Shown here in pieces: positions 37,196 through 46,236 of a stretch of 64,000 nucleotides of DNA (its first letter is position 1; each line of letters begins with the position of its first letter). This DNA is from Argopecten irradians. Lineage: Eukaryota > Mollusca > Bivalvia > Pectinida > Pectinidae. The notes under the pieces were generated by a model. The model was not told where the DNA came from. It searched no databases and saw only the letters and a program-made list of their open reading frames with translations. The position numbers and the translations under genes were made by a program. The stretch spans positions 6,439,620-6,503,619 of the forward strand of contig NC_091135.1 in assembly GCF_041381155.1 (NCBI RefSeq). The letters are read 5' to 3'.

Positions 37196-37600
37196 CTGAC
37201 CATCAGGATAGTGACAATTTAACCACCATCAGGAGTGTGACAACCATCAGGATAGCGACAACCAACAGAAATAAGGACAGCCAGCAGAATAGTGGACAAA
37301 CATCAGGATAGTGACAACCACCAGGATAGTGACAACCACCAGGATAGTGATAAACATCAGGATAGTGATAGTCATAACGATAGGATAGTGATAAACATCA
37401 GGATAGTGAAAACCATCAGGATGAAATGACAACAATCAGGAAAAAGGACAACTATCACGATAGGAACCCATCACGAAAGGAAAGTGACAACTATCACGAT
37501 AGGATAGTGACAAATAACACTGAAAGGATAGTGACAACCAACAGGTAAAGGATAGTGGCACCATCAGGATAGCGAAACCAGTGAGGATTGACGCGCATGA
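37196..37600 (+). repeat. 18-bp minisatellite, third cluster
   Basis: About twenty irregular copies of the CAGGATAGTGACAACCA unit, with variants CACGATAGGA and CACCAGGATAGTGA. Frame is not kept over the cluster. Confidence 0.82.
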
Positions 37601-39170
37601 GGATGGTTCGATGAGAGGAAAACACCGTCTTTCCTCTCTGTGAGGAGCAGCACAAAAGGCCCGTGCCAGAGTTTCTTGCCCCCAAACGCATCCTGGTAGT
37701 TTTTCCATGCCAAAAGTGAAAGTGACATGGATAAAGACATATCTGGAAGCGCTTTGTATGACTATTAATTTCTGTTTGATGCTGTGAAAACACCAATCAT
37801 ACATGTAGGTACGCTCGGTAAGCCAGAGCACATCAAAACAATAATAACAATCCTCGATGAAAAAAAATGAAATCCTAATTGAAGGTATGAAATAAAAAAA
37901 AAAAAAAACATTTGCAATGATTTTCACAACGATTATCGATGTTTACAATTATGCGATCGGTGATGTTTTCTAATGTTTACTTCGTTCTATTTCGTTTTCA
38001 TATTTATGAGCAAAGTGTGTATTTCCACATACAACGCTTTCTTAATTTATTCCGCAGCAGTAAATTTCTATCCATCTATTTGGATGTTACACAATTTGGT
38101 GATTAATAATTTATCAAAATGATTTATACAAAAAATAGATTTAAATGTGTTTACAAAAGTCTTTTTGTTGAAGTGGGTGATTTTTGTTGAAGTTCCGAAC
38201 TATATCTGATGAATTTACTACGCTCTCTTCCATCGAGATTTGGTAGCTCGAGTTGCCACCCTTCATGCTAGTGATATATTATTTTTAGCTACCTTTTAAT
38301 CATATAACATTTTCAAACCAATACATATAGAAAGTAAACATAAAAAGATTTCAATCTCTAGTCAAGATTAATTTTATCTTTTTTGTTTTTGAAAACATGA
38401 TACGACCGTAATACTGCTATATTTAGTAACAGTGCATAGCACTTGTTGTTCGACTTGTTCAAGCTGTGTTTAAACACACAAAAATACACAGTGTATTACT
38501 TGCAGAAATGCTTCATTTCATAAAAAGTGTTATAAGTAACCAAATTATGTACTTTTTATTTGGCAAATCAAAGTGATACACATGTAAACAGCCATGTTGG
38601 TTTTCTAAAAAGGAAACCAACACATAATCCGGAAATGGTAATACTTCTAATGTTATTTTCTTTGAAAATATTCTCAAATTAAGTAAACATTAAGATATGG
38701 ATATATTTACTTTTTTATTTTATTTTTTTCTTTGAAGAGACATTGGTAATTTTAGTAATTAATATATGAATATAGAAATGATTAATTTGATTAAGAAACG
38801 GCACTTAGATTTTTACCGGATTTGTTAGTGTTGAAATTGTTATTTCAGAAATAAGAAATTTAAAATAAATTAATTTCAGTTATTTCAGGAAAATACGTTA
38901 TTCAATTTATTGATCTTGAATCAACTTTAAATATCAAAAATAAATAAATATTCTTGTTGTTTAACTCTAACATTCAACATTTGTACAAAATATACTACAG
39001 GTATATACTAAATTCAATATAAATGATAAGCCAATTTTCTTTATTCGCTTTGTTAGAGTCCTTCATTCACAGCATCTATGAATGGCTTGGACTGGTTCTA
39101 AAATGTACTTGGTTTTAACCGCTTTCGAGCTCTATTCTGTGTGTTACAGATTTCACCCCCCAACCCTTGC
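37601..39170. other. AT-rich spacer with a short possibly coding-derived stretch
   Basis: 37.6-37.75 kb is GC-richer than its surroundings, and one frame gives PVPEFLAPKRILVVF, but no longer frame or family is recognised. 38.0-39.1 kb shows nothing. Confidence 0.35.
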
Positions 39171-39179
39171 AACAACTCG

Positions 39180-41060
39180 GCGCCCAGTTAAGTTTTCGGA
39201 GTAGCAGACTTTCTGTCACTGTTACAAAACATGCCAGTGAGGATAGGTCCGAGGACAGTCCTTGACACCACCCAGTGCTCCCGAAAATGCAGAACAACAT
39301 ACGACACGTCCACCTCAGACGATCAAGATGTGAGTACACTTCATTGATTGATTATATAGGCGTGCTACCTTTCTTGTTTGCATACAGACAGTATGTTACC
39401 AATTGTATGTAATTTTCTCTGTTACAGGTAGTCAGACGGACCTAATGGAATGGGGGGCTATGGAGCGGTGAGAGGCCCTGGCAGATATACCTATGTGTCC
39501 CTGTGGGATCAGATGACAGCCCTGGCCAGAACGACAGGTGATCACCATCGTTTCCCAGTGGGGCGGCCCTTTCATCCCTTTTGACAGGAGTCCTATACCA
39601 CCTTCCCCTCTCGTCAACCGAACTAGGGCAGTCGCCCGATTTTGAGTGCGTCGAAGAGAGGGTGGCCCTTGGGAGTAGGAGTCAACCAAACAATACTATC
39701 CTCGGTCAGGAATCGCAGGACCTGCACAGTGGCCCGACTCTAAACGTGGATTGCAATCATCAATCAGCCTATGCAGGGCTTTTTCTCGTCACCAGTGAAG
39801 AAGCAGGGAGCCACTTAGTCGACCAAGTGGACCATGGGATGCAGGCATATAAGGCGATCCGCGACAAGTTCTTGACTGACAACCAGCAGGTCATGTCGCA
39901 GATTCAGCTTGTGTCACCAGTGGTAAGTAATATATGTATTCATATTGTGTATGTAAAATGCTACAAAGAATATAGAAAGGTGTGGAAAGGTAAAAAGTAA
40001 TTATTTTTGGCTTATTGTGAAACTATTGCATACAATGAAAACAAATTGATGTTATGTTTCATATCCGGTATTTTACAGGTTCAACAGAAGATCGAAGAGA
40101 CATGATACAGTGCGTTGAAGCAAGGGTTACAGATCGAGATTTCGGAGGAGAGCTGCAAAGCTCCTGTCCCCACGTCGTTCTTGAACATGCAACCTCACCG
40201 GTCAGGGTCATCCCAAAGCCAGCAACACCAGTTTGATTCGTCATCCAACACCGCAGGTTTGTCAGCAACACGAAAGTGTCGTCAGAAGTTCATATTGCCT
40301 TGACAACGAGACAGCGCCACGCCAGTAACATTCGGTTGCCACGACCGTTGTCTCTGCGCCGGGTTTCTGTTACTTCTGTTCCGGCTCCCCTTTGCCACGA
40401 TTCCTCAAGGGCCATACCAGATATACTTTGGGTCTGCGCCTTCGATGACTGTTCCTCTTCAGTTACAGATACCTAGTCCAGGTCAGCAGTTTGTTCCTAT
40501 ACCAATACAGCCATCGCCGCCTCAACAAAGTCCTGTTCAGGTGATTCCTCAAAGCGCCATTCCGATTCAGCAGTTTCGTCCCTATACAGATACTGCCATG
40601 GCTCTCTACGATGTCCCTGTTCAGATGTGTTCACTCAAGCTCCGATTCGATTTCAAGCAGTTCGTCCCTATACTGATACTGTCATGCTCTCTACGAAGTC
40701 CTATTCAGTGGTTCCTCAAGGCACCAATTTCCGACTCAGAGCAGTTCGCCCTATACAGATACTGCCATCCCCTCCTCTACCAAGGTCCTGTCCAAATGGT
40801 TCCTCAAAGCACCACTCAACACAGCAGTTTGCAAGTTTGTCCATATCGTGATGTCCTCATTGTACCACAGGACAGGAATCCACGATGTCGCGTTTACCAT
40901 CACCACTTCGTCCGTCACCATCCAGCCCTGGCCCATCGCGAAGCAGCAACTCGTACTACAAACGTCAAAAAACGAAGAAAGGCCAGGGTTCGAGAAAGGC
41001 AGGGTTGTGAGGGACTGCAATATTATCATTTGAAGAATGGACAGAGACGATGAAGGCTTA
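39180..41060 (+). pseudogene. Degraded gene of unknown family with repeat-rich C-terminal part
   Basis: Plus-strand, GC-richer than its flanks. Piece 1: MPVRIGPRTVLDTTQCSRKC to TSTSDDQD, then a GTGAGT donor near 39331. Piece 2 after TTACAGGTAG near 39430: SDGPNGMGGYGAVRGPGRYT onward, frame broken near 39590, then a frame ending DNQQVMSQIQLVSP at a GTGGTAAGT donor near 39921. Piece 3 after TTTTACAG at about 40079: VQQKIEET and, in other frames, Gln/Ser-rich sequence. From 40470 to 40860 a ~120 bp unit encoding QQFVPIPIQPSPP-like sequence repeats three to four times with frame changes. Exon-like borders argue for a former gene or host-like transposon gene. Either it is dead or the sequence has indel errors. 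Confidence 0.45.
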
Positions 41061-41295
41061 GAAGCTACACCACCAGAGAAATCCCAAGATTTAGGGATCC
41101 CTGATCTCTCCGTTTACATATACCAAGCGCTGGACACAACAAGGCACATGGGGGAGGGATATAAAATATTTTAATGCTGCCTAGCAACACTGCTAGAAGG
41201 TCCCAAGCCCTTGAAAAAGCAGAGGGGAAATATTTGTATTCACTAAAAAAAAACCCAAACAAACACTGTGATAAATCGTGTAGTGTCGATTAGCA

Positions 41296-41371
41296 ATTCC
41301 TATGGTGCAAGTGGCTATCACAATTGTCACTCATGTGGCAGGAGAACCCGGGTTCGATTCCTGGTGGGAAT
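41296..41371 (+). other. tRNA-like sequence, copy 1 (degenerate)
   Basis: Matches the copy at 41986-42059 but with extra bases in the D-arm and box B changed to GGTTCGATTCCTGG. Acceptor strands ATTCCTA and TGGGAAT can pair. Confidence 0.6.
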
Positions 41372-41650
41372 TTCAGCACAATTGGGTTTCGTAAGACAGG
41401 CTTTTTTGGTCATATTTTGATATCTCGAGTCATATTATTATATGAACGGATCATTCAAAGATAAAATTCTTGGTTCATGTGCGAATTAAAGTGATGTAAT
41501 TGTGTATGAAATTTTCATTTTTGGGTTCATTTTGCAAATTAAATGGTGTTAATTTTATGCTGATTGTGAAATTCTCCAACATCATTTTTTTTTTCATGTG
41601 AAAAAAAACAACAAAACACTGGTGAAAGACCATGTAGTGTTTGGAAGCAA

Positions 41651-41727
41651 TTTCCTATGGTGAAGTGGTTATCACAACTTGTCACTATGTGGGCAGGGAG
41701 ATCCCGGGTTCGATTCCCGGTGGGAAT
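41651..41727 (+). other. tRNA-like sequence, copy 2 (degenerate)
   Basis: Has box A TGGTGAAGTGG and box B GGTTCGATTCC. The anticodon and variable regions carry inserted Gs compared with copy 3. Confidence 0.6.
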
Positions 41728-41985
41728 TTCAGCACAATTGGTTTTGTTACAGCTTTTTTGGTAATATTTTGATATCTGTCATAATTTATATGAAGGGGAT
41801 CATTCAAGATAAAATTCTTGGTTCCCCATGTTGCGAATTAAAGTGTGTAATTGTGTGAAATTTCATTTTGGGTTCATTGGCAAATTAAATTGTGTAATTT
41901 ATGTGAAATTTCCATCAATTTTTTCTTTTCAATGTGAAAAAAAACAAACAAACACTGTGAAAGACCATGTAGTGTTGAAAGCAAA

Positions 41986-42059
41986 ATTCCTATGGTGAAG
42001 TGGTTATCACACTTGTCACTATGTGGCAGGAGGACCCGGGTTCGATTCCCGGTGGGAAT
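41986..42059 (+). other. tRNA-like sequence, copy 3 (best preserved)
   Basis: 74 nt. Acceptor ATTCCTA/TGGGAAT pairs with one G-T. D-stem GTGA/TCAC is perfect. The T-arm CCGGG-TTCGATT-CCCGG is perfect. Box A TGGTGAAGTGG and box B GGTTCGATTCC match pol III promoter consensus. The anticodon arm is abnormal (CTTGTC-ACTATGT-GGCAGG gives a 6-bp stem and no T at position 33), so it is probably not a functional tRNA. Confidence 0.65.
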
Positions 42060-42121
42060 TTCAGCACAATTGGTTTGTTACAGCTTTTTTGGTCATATTT
42101 TGATATCTCGAGTCATAATTA

Positions 42122-44344
42122 GGGCTTTTCACCATGTGGTTATTATTGGTTCGTTTATTATTATTAAATTATAATATTACAAGCTAACCGATTTTACATA
42201 ATATATAATTCATTTTTCCGCAAATTTTTCAGTCATGTGGACATGACGTACATAGGAAATTATTTTACATGATGAATAATTTTGCGTGCCCCTGTGCTTG
42301 GGCTGAGGTGACCAATATTACATTTCACGGTCCCGGAATAGCAGTTGAGATGGGTTGTTTTTATCTTGTACATACGTTTCCTTCCACATATTCATAATTC
42401 TAAATATAATTGTCGAAGACAGATATATCTGGATCAAATTATCGATGAAAAGTTACATAATACATATGTATAAGACCACGATCGAGTGTATTGTGGGTAG
42501 CGATAGGCCTAGGACGTCTCCTTGCAGGCGGTATATGTAATTTTCAAATTATTATTTGCTACTAGATGAAATAAATGATTTGTTTTAATGTCCTAGGAGA
42601 CAGGAGTCATCTCGTCTTTCCAGTCAACACCAAAAATATAAAACTAACAGGTCAGGGGGACACGTCCTTGGCCTAGCTACTGTTAAGATACTGACCGTGT
42701 ATTATATCCGATGTAAATCCTCAAGATATATAATTATATATTCTGAAGTGTACAAGTACACCTGTACAGGTAGCCCTTTTTTATATTGTGAATAGTTTGG
42801 AATAGGCATGATGTTTGCAAGATATATTTAAAAAAAAACAAAAAAACAAAAACCAAAAAAAATGGGCCGCCGGTGGTGAGAAAATCGAAAGATCTGAAAG
42901 TATCCACGTTATCCTAAGAAAGATTTCTGTTTTTTTTTTATTACTCTGTGATTTTTTATAAGAAGCAAATAACATTGTTAATTTTTTGATGATGTATGAT
43001 TGAGTAATACCAATAGGAAAAATAAAAATTTGATAAAATGTAATGTGCATGTAGCTGTTGTTTCAGCATGATGAAAAGTGGAAAAAAAATTATAATAACA
43101 CATAGATCACAAATCAGACAAGAGTTTTTTTAGTTGTTTCATTAAAGTTTGTATTGCAGCTAATTTCACTTGAAATGGATATGTAAACTTAAACATATTG
43201 AGATAATTAAACATAGACACTGATAACCTTGATTAGTTTAGCTATCCCCAAAAGCAAATGTCGGCCTATAAGAGAAGCCGAAAATCTAGAAATCATATAT
43301 TCCCTGTTTTGAATAAACGCGCCTCCGAATCACCGCCAATTATCAGTGACCTCGGGTTTTGTCGGTTCCGTACTCTGTATCACGTGGCTGACGTTCGACA
43401 CGGCCTGCACGTGGTGAGCAGGGGAAACTAATCGTAAGCACACATGTGATCTTTGTATTCGTTATCCTACAGGCCTATAAGAGCAAATCATGCTGGTATG
43501 GTGGCCACAGATTGAGTATTTTTGAAAACATCCCATTTCACACATTACCGTAAAATTATTTGATGTGTATCAAATATTCGAAATGTGCGATCGATTTATT
43601 TTTCTTTGGTAGATAGAGTCTGATGAGGTCGACCACATGTTTTCAATCCAATAATATTTTTTTGCAGATAATCTTAAGCGGTAAACTTTTTTTCTCTCTA
43701 CATGCTTGCAACTCTATAAAAAGTGTTAAAATTAGACCAACCAAAACATACATCTGCCTAACTGTTGATAAACCACATTTTTGTGTAAATCATCGGATTT
43801 AATTCACTATGACCAAAAGTTATTAAAAAAATGGCAACTTCCGGTTTTCGGTAAGGGTCAAATGTTAAAGGTCCTGTTTTTTAACAATAAACTTGAAAAC
43901 TTTTCTCCTGAAGTTATTGTAAGTGTCTAGGATTTCATACTTTTATAATAAGATGTCCAGGGGATGGGCTATAAAGTCAGATACTAGGAATGACCTTGAC
44001 CCATATTCACAGGGGTCAAATACAAAGTTTATCATAAATAAATTGTTTAAATGGTCATAACTAACTTATCGTTGATTTTACAGCTTTCATGCAATTGCTT
44101 GTGTTATTTGAAGATAATCTACAGGGCATTGTTTTTTCTAATATTCTGTATTAACTTGTATAACAAGATCATCAAGATCTTCCTATAAGTTAGACGAAAT
44201 TGAAAGCGTATTTCGAACGAATTTGAAATATGCTATTAGATTGAATTGAGAGATCTCTTCGGCTGACATCAAAACCCATGCATTACCTAGTTCTTAACTT
44301 ACCTGGCAATGACGGTATTGTAAACTAAATATAGTGAAAAGCCC
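42122..44344. mobile_element. TIR element, long copy (about 2.2 kb) of the GGGCTTTTCAC family
   Basis: The left end is GGGCTTTTCACCATGTGG and the right end is ATAGTGAAAAGCCC, as in the copy at 13735-14637. The last ~75 bp are nearly identical between the two. It is inserted in the third tRNA-like unit. No transposase frame recognised inside. Confidence 0.7.
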
Positions 44345-44429
44345 GCCAAATTGTCTATGACAATTTCTAGTATTATATATTTATTTTTAAACATGATTGG
44401 CAAATTGAAAATGGGGGGGGAAAATCTAT

Positions 44430-45037
44430 ACGCTTAATCGCGAAAATCGGGCATATTGAAACACGGTTATTGTGAACAAATTTTCATTATATCCGAGTAA
44501 GATTCTATAACAAAAACTTTGGAGGGATAGAGTAGACGTTCCGAAGGGGCGAGCGTCATCTTCCTCATCGACTAATGCTGTCATGCTGTCATTATGAAAA
44601 TTGAAGCATGCCTTTTTGGAACATGGAATATAAAAAGGTCTAAAGTAGCTTGGTAACAATTAATAAAGAAACTGTTTGGAGGATATGGTATATTCTTTAA
44701 TATAATAACAAAATTCCGCATCTTTATTACTTTTGTGTTTTAATCATATTAAAATTTGCATATAAAATGACATTGTTGATAATGCACAAATGTATATTAA
44801 TGCATTAATTTTATCATTTGTATTGGGACATTCCAAATTGATTATGGGTCCCTTGCACCTTACGATTAAGCATGCTGCTATAATGCATGTATTGTTTCAA
44901 ATTTGGACTCGATCCAACATAATTTTTATGTTTTAAATTAGTTACTTGGATCACTGACGAATGACGAAATTTTGTCTCGTATGTCATTGGAATAGTCCAA
45001 TCATACACAGATGTAACCGGAGAGGAGAAAATGTAGC
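44430..45037. repeat. Downstream flank of transporter copy A, paralogous to 54890-55165
   Basis: Shares GAGTAGA-GTTCCGAAGGGGCGA-like, TTGGACTCGATCCAACAT, TATGTTTTAAATT and GATCACTGACGAA blocks with the region downstream of copy B. It is therefore part of the same tandem duplication. Possible 3' UTR or downstream sequence; no coding frame is conserved. Confidence 0.6.
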
Positions 45038-45109
45038 GGCCAGGCCGGGATTCGAACTCAGGACCCTCCGAACACTAGCATAGTATTCTACCGACTGAGC
45101 TACCTGGTC
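45038..45109 (-). other. tRNA-derived sequence (SINE head or tRNA pseudogene)
   Basis: Minus strand: acceptor GACCAGG pairs with CCTGGCC at 6 of 7 positions. Box A TAGCTCAGTCGG is perfect and box B AGTTCGAATCC nearly so. The D-stem and anticodon stem have several mismatches (anticodon position reads AGT), so a working tRNA is unlikely. TGTAGCGG on one side and CCGCTACA on the other form an inverted pair around it. Confidence 0.65.
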
Positions 45110-45190
45110 ACCGATGATCGACCCAGTCCAATCCCGCTACACAGAAAATTGTCCGATCTTCAACATAATTCTCATACGTCCTCAGAGAAT

Positions 45191-45713
45191 CTTATTACCA
45201 TCACAAAGTTTCATAAATTCTTAACGTTCCTCATATTTTCGACGTAGGGTTCAGTTAGATTCAGTGCCGTAATGCTTCCGAGTTTGTCCTCTGACACAAT
45301 GCTTGTGTTGTCTAATACTTTAACCTTATCCTTCAGTAAACGTCTGTTAACGCCGTCACCCTGTATTCAAATAATATATACTTGGTCACGTGGTGCACTT
45401 ACATACATGTAGTTAAGTGATATACGTGGTATGAACAGGGAAGCTTTTGGATAAAATAGTGTTTTATGTAACATCTTATGAAATATCACATACATGATAA
45501 TACACAGTGTGTTGATGTAACGTATTAATGCAATTAGTGTTTAATTGACTGTGCCAATACTGACGTGATAAAATGTAAAAGTTCGTACGGACAATGATGT
45601 TCATTAGAACCATATAGATGGATGGCGCGTTAAAAAAGTTAATTGTAGAATTCTCGATAAAAGGTACAATAAAACATTAAATGGATGATATTTTACAATA
45701 TGCAAACTCATCT
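45191..45713. repeat. 523-bp tandem duplication, outer copy
   Basis: Nearly identical to 45714-46236, both starting CTTATTACCATCACAAAGTT and ending near TTTACAATATG-AAACTCATCT. It includes a duplicate of the last coding exon of transporter copy A (45211-45360). Confidence 0.9.
45211..45360 (-). CDS. Duplicate terminal exon of transporter copy A, alternative C-terminus
   Basis: Same AATACAG acceptor as the inner exon and same start GDGVNRRLLKDKVKVLDNT. A one-base shorter C run then shifts the frame after KLG. It reads SITALNLTEPYVENMRNVKN and L before TGA (49 residues), instead of KHYGTESN. It could serve as a mutually exclusive last exon, or be an unused relic. Confidence 0.55.
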   Translation of the reverse strand, partial: GDGVNRRLLKDKVKVLDNTSIVSEDKLGSITALNLTEPYVENMRNVKNL

Positions 45714-46236
45714 CTTATTACCATCACAAAGTTTCATAAATTCTTAACGTTCCTCATATTTTCGACGTAGGGTTCAGTTAGATTCAGTGCCGTAATGCTT
45801 CCCGAGTTTTTCCTCTGACACAATTCTTGTGTTGTCTAATACTTTAACCTTATCCTTCAGTAAACGTCTGTTAACGCCGTCACCCTGTATTCAAATAATA
45901 TATACTTGGTCACGTGGTGCACTTACATACATGTAGTTAAGTGATATACGTGGTATGAACAGGGAAGCTTTTGGATAAAATAGTGTTTTATGTAACATCT
46001 TATGAAATATCACATACATGATAATACACAGTATGTTGATGTAACGTATTAATGCAATTAGTGTTTAATTGACTGTGCCAATACTGACGTGATAAAATGT
46101 AAAAGTTCGTACGGACAATGATGTTACATTAGAACCATATAGATGGATGGCGCGTTAAAAAAGTTAATTGTAGAAGCTATATGATAAAAGGTACAATAAA
46201 ACATTAAATGGATGATATTTTACAATATGAAACTCA
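45714..46236. repeat. 523-bp tandem duplication, inner copy
   Basis: The inner copy adjoins exon 13 of transporter A and holds the terminal exon used in the main model (45774-45884). Small differences from the outer copy include a one-base C length difference in the KLG-encoding region. Confidence 0.9.

Larger units (their letters stand above)
41248..42121 (+). repeat. Three tandem ~345-bp units each with a tRNA-like pol III module
   Basis: Units share ACACTGTGAAAGACCATGTA, AATTCCTATGGTGAAGTGG, GGGTTCGATTCCCGGTGGGA, TTTCAGCACAATTGG and TTTTGATATCTCGAGTCATA. Offsets between tRNA-like heads are 355 and 335 bp. The third unit is cut at its CGAGTCATAATTA point by the element at 42122-44344. This looks like a SINE-type or tRNA-derived satellite. 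Confidence 0.82.

Noticed and set aside
39432-39689. 85-codon minus-strand frame at 39.4-39.7 kb
   Set aside because: The plus strand has exon-like borders and coherent pieces over the same bases; the minus frame is a shadow.
45038-45109. Functional tRNA call (anticodon AGT)
   Set aside because: D-stem and anticodon stem have several mismatches, so only a tRNA-derived sequence is supported.
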